From Olavius algarvensis associated proteobacterium Delta 3 (GTDB lineage Bacteria; Desulfobacterota; Desulfobacteria; Desulfobacterales; CAFBRK01): DNA of 46,428 nt. Under the pieces are notes generated by a model, which searched no databases, was not told where the DNA came from, and saw only the letters and a list, made by a program, of their open reading frames with translations. Positions 34,364-42,803 of the stretch are shown piece after piece. Location: NCBI GenBank assembly GCA_903231505.1, contig CAFBRK010000267.1, positions 1-46,428 of the forward strand. Direction: 5' to 3'. Numbering within the stretch: the stretch's first letter is position 1; each line of letters starts with the position of its first letter. The translations under genes and the position numbers were made by a program.

Positions 34364-34746
34364 GTTTTCTCCTCCTTGCATCGTTATGGATGCTCAGATC
34401 GTCATGGTATGAAATGTTGAAGAACAAGCTGTGTAATTCCGGTCCAAGGCAAATCAAACAAGGGCACGGTCGGCGTCGGTATCGCTCTCGGAATCGGAAT
34501 CGAGCGGATATAACCTTTTCGTAGTCGATACCGATACCGTTGATTCTTCACCGCTTATTGCCATATCCCTCGCGTATATAGACCCCAAGTCTGAATTTCG
34601 CTCGGTTTTCCTTCAAGGTATAGAAAAGTAGCTAACATATAGCTACGATGCCAAAGCCCTGTCAAGAAAATTGAAAGCCGGTCTTGCTCTTAACGGACCG
34701 GTGCTGACGCTACACGAAAAAAGAGCTGATTGATGCAGCGGCTTGC
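34364..34746. other. Gene-free stretch with simple repeats and the TRAP terminator
   Basis: About 380 bp. The right end holds the terminator of the TRAP gene. The middle (34455-34545) has degenerate tracts such as CGGAATCGGAATCGAG and CGATACCGATACCG. A further short stem CCGGTC..GACCGG lies at about 34678-34703. No gene is supported. The gap may also carry the promoter of the Gdh gene, which I cannot pinpoint. Confidence 0.5.
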
Positions 34747-34759
34747 CTAAGAAGCCGCT
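34737..34759 (-). terminator. Terminator overlapping the TRAP permease stop
   Basis: On the minus strand AGCGGCTT and AAGCCGCT form an 8-bp stem whose loop contains the TAG stop of the permease gene. A run CTCTTTTTTCG follows about ten bases later. Confidence 0.55.
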
Positions 34760-36747
34760 GTCGCCCGGGAAAGTTGTTTCGGGGTGTACAGTTTTTGAAG
34801 TAGGACCGCGGCGGCAAATGCGGTAAACCCGGCGATGTCTGTCCAGTATTCCGGCCAGAACAGCCCGGCGGCCGCAAGGAAAAACAGACCTGTTTCCGTC
34901 CAGGTCGCCTTTCGCAAAAAGTAACGTTCGATACACGAGGCAAATGCCACCAAGCCGAGGGTGGTCGTGATCATGGTTAGCGCCACATCCCAGTGCATCA
35001 ATTCATACGTGTCACCAATACCCAGCAGTGGTCGGTAGGCCATGACAATCGGTATGATATACAATCCCTTTGCCAGTTTCCATGACGTAAACGCGGTTTG
35101 CATGGGGTTGGCGCCGGCCACCCCCGCGCCGGCAAAACTGGCCAGGCTGACCGGAGGGGTCACGTTGGCGTCCTGGGAGTACCAGAAGACGATCATGTGC
35201 GACACCAACAGGGGGACACCCATGTCCAGCAGAGCCGGTCCCGCCAGAGTGGCCAGAACAATGTAGCTGGCCGTTACCGGAAGCCCCATGCCCAGCACCA
35301 AAGATGCCGCCCCGATGAGAAGAATCGCCAGCGCTTTGATCCCGAAACTGAGATCCAGCACGAGGCTGGAGAACTTCAGACCCATGCCGGTCAGTGTGAC
35401 CATGCCGACGATGATTCCGGCAGCGGCACAGGCAACGGATACCATCACGGCATTGCGGGCGCCTTTTTCCAGGGCCTTGAGGATCATACGCGATTCTTTG
35501 GAGGCAAATTGAGCGAGGCTGAGACGACCGTTGTCATTTTGTTGCCCCTGATTTCGGGCGACGGCCCAGCGGGCGGTATTGGCAAGGAGGCTCGCCGCCG
35601 CCGTGCTCATGACGGCCACAAAGCCGGCCATCATGGGAGAATAGTTGTTGACCAGAACATAAATTAAAATGACCACCGGAATGATGAAATGCAGGCCGTT
35701 TTTAATGATGGCCCAGGCCTTGGGAAGGCTTTCTTTCGGCTGGCCCATGAGACCGTGCTTTTGCGCTTCGTAGTGCACAAACATGAGCACCGTCAGATAG
35801 TACATGATCGCCGGTATCAGGGCCACTTTGATGATGGTCAGGTAGCTGGTGTTGGTGAATTCAGCCATGAGAAAGGCCCCGGCGCCCATGATCGGCGGCA
35901 TGAGCTGTCCGCCCGTGGAGGCTGCCGCTTCAATGGCCCCTGCCACATGGGGGCGGTAACCGACTTTTTTCATCATGGGAATCGTGAACGAACCGGTTGC
36001 CACAACATTGCCGACCGCCGATCCGGAGACGGATCCCATGAAGCCGGAGGCCACCACCGAGGATTTGGCCGGGCCGCCTGAAAACCGGCCGGTGAGTGCA
36101 TAGGCCAGGTCGATGAAAAAATTACCGCCGCCGGTCGTTTCGAGAAAAGCCCCGAAGAGCACGAACACGTAGACGAATGTGGCGGCCACACCGATGGGAA
36201 GACCGAAGATGCCTTCGGTTGTCAACCAGAGCGTGGTGGTGATCCGTTCGACGCTGTATCCTTTGTGGATGATCAATTCCGGCATGTAGGGGCCGTACAT
36301 GGCGTAGAGTATCGCGACGATACAGATACCCGTCATGATATTGCCGATAACGCGGCGGCAGGCTTCCAGAACCAGCAGGGTGCCGATAAGACTAACCACC
36401 CGATCGCTGACGAGCCAGTCCCCCTGGCGCTCGAATATGTCGGTGAGATTGGTGCAGATATAATACGTACAATATATGGCCGCCAGAACCAGCAGCCAGT
36501 CAAGTATGGTCCAGAAGTTCAAACGATCTTTGCGAACGGTTTTCAGCGCGGGTTTGGTCAGAAAGGTAATGAAGAGGATCGCGCCAAGATGGATCGACCG
36601 CTGTACCAGCGCGGTCATGGCCGTAATACCCGCCGTATATAGCTGGAACAGACTCAGGCTGATGGCCACCACCATCACAATGGTGGCCGTTGTGTGAACG
36701 AGCATTTCGTTGGGCGGCGGTTTCCCGGGTGATGGGGCTGACTTCAC
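34747..36747 (-). CDS. TRAP transporter fused permease (DctQM type), TAXI system
   Basis: A 666-residue polytopic membrane protein. It has an N-terminal group of helices equivalent to the small DctQ subunit, then the large DctM-like permease with GGPAKSSVVASGFMGSVSGSAVGNV and AAASTGGQLMPPIMGAGAF, both typical of the fused TAXI-TRAP permeases. TRAP systems use sodium or proton gradients to import organic acids bound by a periplasmic protein. The start chosen is GTG at 36747, overlapping the DUF1850 stop as GTGA with AAGGA upstream; an ATG at 36795 would extend it into that gene. The binding protein gene lies upstream in the same operon. Confidence 0.92.
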   Translation of the reverse strand: MKSAPSPGKPPPNEMLVHTTATIVMVVAISLSLFQLYTAGITAMTALVQRSIHLGAILFITFLTKPALKTVRKDRLNFWTILDWLLVLAAIYCTYYICTNLTDIFERQGDWLVSDRVVSLIGTLLVLEACRRVIGNIMTGICIVAILYAMYGPYMPELIIHKGYSVERITTTLWLTTEGIFGLPIGVAATFVYVFVLFGAFLETTGGGNFFIDLAYALTGRFSGGPAKSSVVASGFMGSVSGSAVGNVVATGSFTIPMMKKVGYRPHVAGAIEAAASTGGQLMPPIMGAGAFLMAEFTNTSYLTIIKVALIPAIMYYLTVLMFVHYEAQKHGLMGQPKESLPKAWAIIKNGLHFIIPVVILIYVLVNNYSPMMAGFVAVMSTAAASLLANTARWAVARNQGQQNDNGRLSLAQFASKESRMILKALEKGARNAVMVSVACAAAGIIVGMVTLTGMGLKFSSLVLDLSFGIKALAILLIGAASLVLGMGLPVTASYIVLATLAGPALLDMGVPLLVSHMIVFWYSQDANVTPPVSLASFAGAGVAGANPMQTAFTSWKLAKGLYIIPIVMAYRPLLGIGDTYELMHWDVALTMITTTLGLVAFASCIERYFLRKATWTETGLFFLAAAGLFWPEYWTDIAGFTAFAAAVLLQKLYTPKQLSRATAAS

Positions 36748-37301
36748 GCGGCGTCCTTTCCGGGCGTTGCCGGGTGGGGAAACCAGCCCCGCCAATGCCT
36801 GTGGAGCAAACTGACCGGTCTTCCATTGAACTGGACGGCTTTGTGCGGGGCGATCCGGGAGAGATTCGTGCGGAATCCCCGCCAGAGAATCGTATGATCG
36901 ACGCCCGGGCTACCCACCCTCAGAATGAAATCTCCGGTCGGCATATGCATGTTTTCGATCACCTCATAGGGGCCGCGTCGGACCATTTTGCCGACCCCCG
37001 GCATTTTCCCCATCCCGGCACCATATTTCAGGTACCGTTCCTCCTCGATGTAGATACGCCCGTCCTTATCCAGGCTATGCTCTTCCCAGATGGGGGCGTT
37101 TTCCACCGAATGGTAGTAATGCAGCGTGAAGCGCTCTCCCGGTTCCAGGGGAAGCACCAGCAGCGGTGCCCCTCCCGTTACCGGGGTTAACCAAAGTTCC
37201 AGTCCTCCCGGGGCTGTTCCCCACAAGAGGACACCCAAAACAACCAGGCCGGTAACCGGCAGCAGAATGATCCGGACCGGCCTGGGTATTGCCATCTGCA
37301 T
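36744..37301 (-). CDS. DUF1850 protein of a TAXI-TRAP operon
   Basis: A 185-residue protein with one N-terminal membrane helix (VRIILLPVTGLVVLGVLLWG) and a beta-rich outer domain: FTLHYYHSVENAPIWEEHSL is the recognisable DUF1850 region. It lies between the TAXI binding protein (16 bp away) and the permease (4-bp overlap), as is usual for DUF1850. Its role in transport is unknown; a periplasmic accessory or docking factor is a reasonable guess. GAGG before the ATG at 37301 supports the start; a second Met two codons later is possible. Confidence 0.85.
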   Translation of the reverse strand: MQMAIPRPVRIILLPVTGLVVLGVLLWGTAPGGLELWLTPVTGGAPLLVLPLEPGERFTLHYYHSVENAPIWEEHSLDKDGRIYIEEERYLKYGAGMGKMPGVGKMVRRGPYEVIENMHMPTGDFILRVGSPGVDHTILWRGFRTNLSRIAPHKAVQFNGRPVSLLHRHWRGWFPHPATPGKDAA

Positions 37302-37317
37302 GAATGCCTCGCTGGTG

Positions 37318-38307
37318 TCAGGGCTTTAACCGCATCGGCACCGAAACGCCGCGTTCATCAAGGTATTTAAGGGTACCCGGATGGAGCGGAATCGGAGAAT
37401 ATTTCACCGCATTTTCCGGGGTCGTGTATGACGCCGACGGATGAATTTTCAACAGGTAGTCCTGGTTCTCGTAGAGCGCCTTGACCAGATTGTACACCAT
37501 GCCCGTATCCAGCGATTCCTGGCAGATCATCACATTCCAAACACCGATGGTCGACACTGCCTGGTCGACGCCCCGGTACACCCCCCCTGCCAGATCTACC
37601 GAAGAGTAGGTTTTATTCGCGGCGAGGATCTGTTTTGTCTGGGCCGGGGTGAACTCGATGATGCGAATGTCGTGGGTCGTGGCCAGGTCCAGGATTGAAC
37701 TCGTGCCCGGCCCAACCGACCAGATGCCGACATCGATCGTCCCGTCCCTCAGGGCATTGGCGCTTTCGGTAAACGACAGGCGGCGGTCCTTGAACGAATT
37801 CAAGGGAATGCCCAGGGCCTTGAGGACGGCCTCGGACATGAAATTCGTGCCGCTGCCGGGGCTTCCGGTGCTGATGCTCCGCCCTTTGACCTGCTCGATG
37901 TTGGTGATGCCGCTCTTCTTCAAGGTGACCACCTGGAGCAGGTTGGGGTACATGATGGCCATGGCCAGAATGTTGTGCTTTTTCCCTTTAAATTTGGACA
38001 GGCCTTTATAGCCGGCAACGGCCACATCTCCCATGACCTCGCCAATAACGGTTTCCCCCTTGTGGGCCAGTTTCACATTTTCCACGCTGGCGCCGGTAAC
38101 CTCGGCAACGGCCTTTACCCCTTTGACATATTTTGACCAGATTTCAGCGACGCCGCCGCCATAGGGATAATAGATGCCGCCGGTTCCGCCGGTTCCGATG
38201 GAGACAAAGCTGGTCTTGGCCAAGGCCGGTCCGGCCCCGGGGCCGATCAGCAGCAGCAACAGGGCGAAGATGCCCATGCACGCAATCAGTTTCCTTGAAA
38301 ATCTCAT
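37318..38307 (-). CDS. TAXI-family TRAP transporter solute-binding protein
   Basis: A 329-residue periplasmic protein with signal peptide (MRFSRKLIACMGIFALLLLL, ending near PALA). The mature start SFVSIGTGGTGGIYYPYGGG is the classic TAXI opening. Later landmarks are STGSPGSGTNFMSEAVLKAL and ALRDGTIDVGIWSVG. TAXI proteins bind organic acids such as glutamate or dicarboxylates. Given the neighbouring glutaconate-type CoA-transferase, glutarate or a related acid is a plausible ligand, but the sequence alone does not show it. AAGGAGG lies eight bases before the ATG at 38307. Confidence 0.93.
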   Translation of the reverse strand: MRFSRKLIACMGIFALLLLLIGPGAGPALAKTSFVSIGTGGTGGIYYPYGGGVAEIWSKYVKGVKAVAEVTGASVENVKLAHKGETVIGEVMGDVAVAGYKGLSKFKGKKHNILAMAIMYPNLLQVVTLKKSGITNIEQVKGRSISTGSPGSGTNFMSEAVLKALGIPLNSFKDRRLSFTESANALRDGTIDVGIWSVGPGTSSILDLATTHDIRIIEFTPAQTKQILAANKTYSSVDLAGGVYRGVDQAVSTIGVWNVMICQESLDTGMVYNLVKALYENQDYLLKIHPSASYTTPENAVKYSPIPLHPGTLKYLDERGVSVPMRLKP

Positions 38308-38344
38308 TGTGGATCCTCCTTTATAGCTCAGTGTCATCACGGTA

Positions 38345-38764
38345 TCAGTCAACAGGATGCACCATCACGTATACATCGTTGGACATGGTCTCGGTCTTGA
38401 TGAACGGAATTTTGATCTTTGCCGAACTCCCGGGAGCCACCACGGGTGGTTTGCCTTTCCGCGGTACCAGGTGCCCGGCCGCCTTGTCCATGTCGTTCAG
38501 GAAGATCTTGACCCGGTAGCGCAATGGGGTATCGGTCGTGTTCTTCAGCTCAAGTCTGAATATCAGGGCGTTGTCGATGGCGTGTTTTCCCAAGCTGCAG
38601 GAGAAGCTGACGATGTCGACTTTTTCTGTAACGTCCCATTTGATTTTATCGGCATCACAGTCGACCGCCTTCACGTTGGCCGGCGGACTCGTGGCGCAGC
38701 CGAAAAAGAGAAGTGCGGTCAGCAGGACCGGCACAGACAGGGACAGCCTTTTGCACCATTTCAT
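38345..38764 (-). CDS. Predicted lipoprotein, YcfL/DUF1425-like
   Basis: A 139-residue protein with a lipoprotein signal (VPVLLTALLFFGCATSP, lipobox FFGC). The mature part has a single beta-sandwich pattern: LIFRLELKNTTDTPLRYRVK and GSSAKIKIPFIKTETM, resembling DUF1425 proteins such as YcfL. AAGGAGG lies six bases before the ATG at 38764. It is first in the TRAP operon, 37 bp before the binding-protein gene, so it may be an outer-membrane accessory. The family assignment is moderate; the lipoprotein call is firm. Confidence 0.72.
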   Translation of the reverse strand: MKWCKRLSLSVPVLLTALLFFGCATSPPANVKAVDCDADKIKWDVTEKVDIVSFSCSLGKHAIDNALIFRLELKNTTDTPLRYRVKIFLNDMDKAAGHLVPRKGKPPVVAPGSSAKIKIPFIKTETMSNDVYVMVHPVD

Positions 38765-38887
38765 GACTTCCTCCTTTGCTAGCGGTTTTTGCTTTGCCGG
38801 CACTGAACGGGCATGTGCGGCCGAAGATACTGATTTCTTACAGGCGTAAACGTGGGGCCGGGAATCACGACTGGAATTAAATAAAAA

Positions 38888-38917
38888 AATATAGGTGTTA
38901 CATCAAAATGTTGTCAA
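38888..38917 (-). promoter_or_regulatory. Candidate promoter of the TRAP operon
   Basis: On the minus strand TTGACA (38917-38912) is followed after 18 bp by TATATT (38893-38888). A matching CTTGACAAC occurs on the plus strand at 38951-38959, facing gctA, but with no good -10. TCAAAAT and ATTTTGA (about 38903-38926) flank the minus-strand -35 and could be a regulator site shared by the divergent operons. Confidence 0.5.
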
Positions 38918-39025
38918 GGATTTTGATTCCGGGGGGGGTATCATATTCGGCTTGACAACCTTTTGACGGCGGGGCAAGTTTGAAATTCCGAATACCGACA
39001 GCATCACATCACGGTAAACCGGCTT

Positions 39026-40003
39026 ATGGACATGCGCACAGAAAAGGTCATGACCCTCGAGGCGGCGATAGGCAAATTCGTCTGCGATGGCGCCCACCTG
39101 TCCATCGGGGGCTTCACGGTCAACAGAAATCCCATGGCCGCGGTCTACGAGATCATCCGACAGGGAATCAAACATCTGCATCTGTACGCCCACTCCAATG
39201 GCCAGGGGGTGGATGAACTGATCGGCGGCGGTTGCGTCGCGAATCTGGAAATTGCCTACGGCGGAAGCGGCCGGTTTGCGCCGACCTGTATCCGGTTTCG
39301 CAAAGCCGTCGAACATGGCCGTATCCGGATCGAAGATTATTCCAATTATCAGATGACCCTCCGATTTCTGGCCGGTGCCATGGGAGTCCCGTTTTTGCCG
39401 ACACGCTCGGGGCTGGGATCCAGCATCGTCCATCGATGGGGGTTTTCCGGGCCCGAACGGGAGGCGGATGACCGGCTTCCGGACCGCAAACTGTGCGTCA
39501 TCGACAATCCTTTCGGCGATTGGGGGGAGGCTCACAAGGTGGTGTTGGTGCCCGCCATCAACCCGGACGTCACCATCATTCACGTCCAGAAGGCCGATCC
39601 TGCCGGTACCGCCCGTATCGACGGATTGACCTTCGCCGATGTGGAACAGGCAAAAGCGGCGCAGCATGTGATCGTGACCTGCGAGGAACTGGTTCCCACG
39701 GATGCCCTTAGGAAAAATCCGGATCTGAACCGGATCCCGTTTTTTTGTGTGGATGCCGTTGTACATGTGCCATTCGGGGCTTACCCGACGGCCTGCTATA
39801 GATATTATGATTACGATCCCGCCTATCTGAATGACTATCGAGAAATGGCGCTGGATGACGACCGGCACAAAGATTATCTTTCGCGATTTGTCCACGGGGT
39901 GGCCGATCATCAGAGTTTTCTAGAATTACAGGGAAAAGAACGGCTCGACAAGATACGGGCGGATGAGCGGACGGGATATGCCGTCGGCTTGGACAGAAGA
40001 TAG
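39026..40003 (+). CDS. gctA: CoA-transferase subunit A, glutaconate CoA-transferase type
   Basis: A 325-residue protein of the family I CoA-transferases, A. fermentans GctA group. Landmarks are DGAHLSIGGFTVNRNPMAAVYEIIRQ near the start (split here as DGAHLSIGGF and NRNPMAAVYE), AYGGSGRFAPTC, GVPFLPTRSGLGSSI and NPDVTIIHVQKADP. Together with subunit B it would exchange CoA between acetyl-CoA and a dicarboxylate such as glutaconate or glutarate. The ribosome site is weak; Met1 or Met3 could be the start. It is divergent from the TRAP operon. Subunit B follows only after a 408-bp gap filled with tandem repeats, whereas the two genes are usually adjacent. Confidence 0.88.
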   Translation: MDMRTEKVMTLEAAIGKFVCDGAHLSIGGFTVNRNPMAAVYEIIRQGIKHLHLYAHSNGQGVDELIGGGCVANLEIAYGGSGRFAPTCIRFRKAVEHGRIRIEDYSNYQMTLRFLAGAMGVPFLPTRSGLGSSIVHRWGFSGPEREADDRLPDRKLCVIDNPFGDWGEAHKVVLVPAINPDVTIIHVQKADPAGTARIDGLTFADVEQAKAAQHVIVTCEELVPTDALRKNPDLNRIPFFCVDAVVHVPFGAYPTACYRYYDYDPAYLNDYREMALDDDRHKDYLSRFVHGVADHQSFLELQGKERLDKIRADERTGYAVGLDRR

Positions 40004-40008
40004 ATGAG

Positions 40009-40163
40009 GTTCAGGGCTAACGGAATGGTTTCAGGTTTCGGGTTTCAGTGTTCAGGTTTAACGGAGAAGGTTTCAGGTTTCAGGTTTCAGTGTTCAGGGC
40101 TAACGGAGAGGGTTTCAGTGTTCAGGGCTAACGGAGAAGGTTTCAGGTTTCAGTGTTCAGGGG
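40009..40163. repeat. Tandem repeat, about 42-bp variable units
   Basis: About four to five imperfect units, each made of GTTTCAGG/GTTTCGGG blocks, TTTCAGTGTTCAGG and a spacer (G/T)(C/T)TAACGGAGAAG. The number of inner GTTTCAG blocks varies from unit to unit, which suggests slippage. Confidence 0.85.
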
Positions 40164-40304
40164 TCGGTATTGGCTGTGATCAGCAGCTGACCCAATGCTG
40201 AACGATGTATCCGGAGCCACAGGCAGCCTCACAAAGATTTGCCATAAGGTCTTTTTTTTGTTGCTTCTTTCTAGTCTTCGTGCTCTTCGTTTTTAACTGT
40301 TGTG

Positions 40305-40410
40305 CCTGACACCTGACACCTGACACCTGACACCTGACACCCGACACCCGACACCCGACACCTGACACCTGACACCTGACACCCGACACCCGACACCAAA
40401 CACCAAACAC
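40305..40410. repeat. Tandem 7-bp repeat directly before gctB
   Basis: About fifteen units of TGACACC or CGACACC, ending in CACCAAACACCAAACAC. Variant units occur in blocks. The tract reaches to one base before the gctB ATG and leaves no Shine-Dalgarno sequence there. Confidence 0.88.
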
Positions 40411-40411
40411 A

Positions 40412-41179
40412 ATGCAGGAATATACCTTACGCGAAATGATGGCGGTGGCGGCCGCGCGACAAATCCGAGACGGAGACATCGTCTTCTGCGGAACCGGCAT
40501 CTCAATGCTGGCGGCCATGGCGGCGAAACACATCAGCGCACCGGACAGTGTGATTTTTTTTGAAACCGGTGCGGTCGATTCGAAACTCGAAGAGGTCCCC
40601 ATGGCGGTCGGCGATCCTCGGGTCATGTTCTGGACCTCCGTCAACGGCAGCCTCGCCGATTCCTTTGCCTTCATGCAGAATCCACATACCGGCCGGCGCG
40701 TGGTCGGCATCATGGGGGCGGCACAGATCGATAGATACGGAAATTTGAATTCAACCGTGATCGGCGATTACGGTTCGCCGAAGGTCCGTTTCTCCGGAAG
40801 CGGCGGGGCGTGCGATGTGGCCTCATTTGTGAACCGGACGATCATTTTCATGCAGCATGAAAAGCGTAAGTTCGTGCCGGAGGTCGACTATCTGACCAGC
40901 CCGGGATGGCTGGATGGACCTGATGGCCGGAATTCAGCCGGCTTGCCCCCGGGGGGACCGGCAACGGTTATTACGAATATGGCAATTATGGGATTTGATA
41001 AAACAACCCGTGAGATGGTACTAAATGGCATTTATCCGGGCATCACCCCAAAACAAATCCTCGATAACATGGGATTTTCTGTCGATGTGGCCGGTGCCCG
41101 GGAGGTGTCTCCGCCCTCGGCAGAGGAACTTCGAATTCTCCGTGAGGTGTGTGATCCGGATCGGCTCATACTCGGGTAG
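40412..41179 (+). CDS. gctB: CoA-transferase subunit B, glutaconate CoA-transferase type
   Basis: A 255-residue protein matching GctB: YTLREMMAVAAARQIRDGD, FFETGAVDSKLEEVP with the catalytic Glu51, GAAQIDRYGNLNSTVIGDYG, RFSGSGGACDVASF, IIFMQHEKRKFVPEVDYLTS and PGWLDGPDGR. The Glu forms the enzyme-CoA thioester in this family. The N-terminus aligns with known GctB from Met1, so the start at 40412 seems right, yet the leader is a 7-bp tandem tract without a ribosome site. It would need leaderless, coupled or unusual initiation, or be weakly expressed. It pairs with gctA upstream. Confidence 0.9.
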   Translation: MQEYTLREMMAVAAARQIRDGDIVFCGTGISMLAAMAAKHISAPDSVIFFETGAVDSKLEEVPMAVGDPRVMFWTSVNGSLADSFAFMQNPHTGRRVVGIMGAAQIDRYGNLNSTVIGDYGSPKVRFSGSGGACDVASFVNRTIIFMQHEKRKFVPEVDYLTSPGWLDGPDGRNSAGLPPGGPATVITNMAIMGFDKTTREMVLNGIYPGITPKQILDNMGFSVDVAGAREVSPPSAEELRILREVCDPDRLILG

Positions 41180-41476
41180 AAGTGGTTTCATCCCCCTCTC
41201 TCTCGCCCCATATCTTTGTTTTCCAGCGGGGGGTAATCTTCGAAATATTACAAATATTCCTCCGGTTGCCCCACGCCGGCAGCCTCGATTCATGCCTGAG
41301 GTTCACCCGCCGAAGGCGGCGCCGGAGGCGACCAGGGTTCATCCGCCTGTGGCGGGCAGACAAGTCTTGGACGAGATTGAACGCGCTGAAACCGCTTCCA
41401 AACGAGTATGACGGGTGAGAAGACAGGCTATGTTTACAATAGAGCTGAGGATATCGATGCTACCAGGGAATGAAGA

Positions 41477-42742
41477 ATGCGCATTATAATGCCCAGGCGC
41501 TGGATCATCTTTTTCATCACGTGCCTGCTGTTTGTTCTCTCCCAGTTTTACAGATCATCGGTGGCGGTGATATCGCCGAACCTTATCGATGATCTGGCTT
41601 TGGACACCAAAGAGCTGAGCCTCATATCGGCTGCATTTTTCTATGCGTTCGCAGTCATGCAGATCCCCATTGGACTTTACCTCGACAGTATCGGACCACG
41701 GATCACCATGACGGTCCTTACTCTGGTGGCGGTGGCGGGCTCTCTGGTGTTCGCTTTAGGCCATTCGGCCTCCTCACTGGTGATCGGAAGAGCGCTGCTC
41801 GGCATCGGCATGTCATGCAATCTGATGGGCACACTGAAACTGATCACCCTATGGTTTGGTCCCCTCCGTTTTGCGACCCTGGCTGCGTTTGTGGTTTCCA
41901 TCGGAACGGCTGGCAATATTGGTGCGTCCACCCCACTGGTGCTGATGGTGCAGGCCATCGGATGGCGGACGGCATTTATCGTTTTTGCCGGAATCAACCT
42001 GGCACTGGCCATCCTATTTTTCGCGGTGGTGCGCGATCGGCCGAAACAGCCCGGTGATTGGGCGGTTCCCAAAGAGGTGCCGATGGATTTAGGCGAAACC
42101 CTGAAGAGCGTCCGCGCTCTGTTTGCCGAGCGGGATTACTGGATCATATCTTTCGGAACATTCTGCCGGTACGGTATTTTTGCGGCAGTCCAGGCGCTTT
42201 GGGCAGGTCCGTATTTGATGCAGGTACTCGGGATTTCACCGGTCATGACGGGAAATCTTCTCTTCCTTATGAGTATCGGATTGATCGTCGGCAGCCCTGT
42301 GTGCGGTTGGCTGTCGGATGCCAGAATCCAATCCCGGAAGGTGGTGATCATCAGCGGCCTGATTGGAATGATCATCATTCTTCTCATGCTGGCCTTTCTC
42401 CCCGTGGGGACTGGATTCGCCTTTCTTGCCGTGCTGTTCTTTATGTTCGGGTTTACCAGCAGCGCCGGGCAGATCATGTACGCCCATATCAAAGAGCGGA
42501 TGCCCATAGAGAGGGCAGGAACGGCCATGACCGGGATCAATTTCTTTACGATGGGGGGCGTGGCGGTTTTTCTCCAGGGACTGGGCAACCTGATGCAGTA
42601 CCTGTATCCGGAAGCTTCGTTAGGCCCCGCCGCGTTTAAAGGGTCATTTCTGTTTTGCGCCTCATGTTTAGTTATAACGGTGGCCCTTTATGGATTTACG
42701 GTGGAAACACTGGGGAGGCGGGCCAGACAATCTCACGGGTGA
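41477..42742 (+). CDS. MFS transporter
   Basis: A 421-residue polytopic protein with twelve predicted helices. The motif-A-like loop YLDSIGPRITMTVL lies after helix 2, and a central charged loop (RDRPKQPGDWAVPKEVPMD) separates the halves. WAGPYLMQVLGISP and CGWLSDARIQSRKVV belong to the second half. Its style recalls organic-acid MFS carriers, but the substrate is unknown. It lies 297 bp after gctB, in a gap with small hairpins (CCGCCGAAGGCGG, CCGCCTGTGGCGG), and 61 bp before the FAH-family gene. The ribosome site is weak; Met1 or Met5 could start. Confidence 0.88.
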   Translation: MRIIMPRRWIIFFITCLLFVLSQFYRSSVAVISPNLIDDLALDTKELSLISAAFFYAFAVMQIPIGLYLDSIGPRITMTVLTLVAVAGSLVFALGHSASSLVIGRALLGIGMSCNLMGTLKLITLWFGPLRFATLAAFVVSIGTAGNIGASTPLVLMVQAIGWRTAFIVFAGINLALAILFFAVVRDRPKQPGDWAVPKEVPMDLGETLKSVRALFAERDYWIISFGTFCRYGIFAAVQALWAGPYLMQVLGISPVMTGNLLFLMSIGLIVGSPVCGWLSDARIQSRKVVIISGLIGMIIILLMLAFLPVGTGFAFLAVLFFMFGFTSSAGQIMYAHIKERMPIERAGTAMTGINFFTMGGVAVFLQGLGNLMQYLYPEASLGPAAFKGSFLFCASCLVITVALYGFTVETLGRRARQSHG

Positions 42743-42803
42743 TCCGGCGCCGCTCGTCACCTCGAGGCGCTTTCTCTGATAATCTCCCCAAAAAGGATAG
42801 GCT

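Larger units (their letters stand above)
40004..40411. other. Repeat-filled gap between gctA and gctB
   Basis: The gap has three parts: the TTTCAG-type tandem at 40009-40163, a unique-looking centre with a CTTTCTAGTCTTCGTGCTCT tract at about 40269-40290, and the 7-bp tandem at 40305-40410. No gene is supported; frames here only translate the repeats. Confidence 0.75.

Noticed and set aside
38903..38926. TCAAAAT..ATTTTGA as a defined FadR/TetR-type operator
   Set aside because: Arms are only seven bases of AT-rich sequence and no regulator gene is adjacent; mentioned only as a possibility with the promoter.
40305..40410. Possible CRISPR array
   Set aside because: Units are 7 bp and contiguous, with no spacers and no cas genes.
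40180..40713. Long minus-strand open frame with GVRCQVSG-type repeats
   Set aside because: It is the translation of the 7-bp tandem repeat running into the antisense of gctB; no ribosome site and no family.
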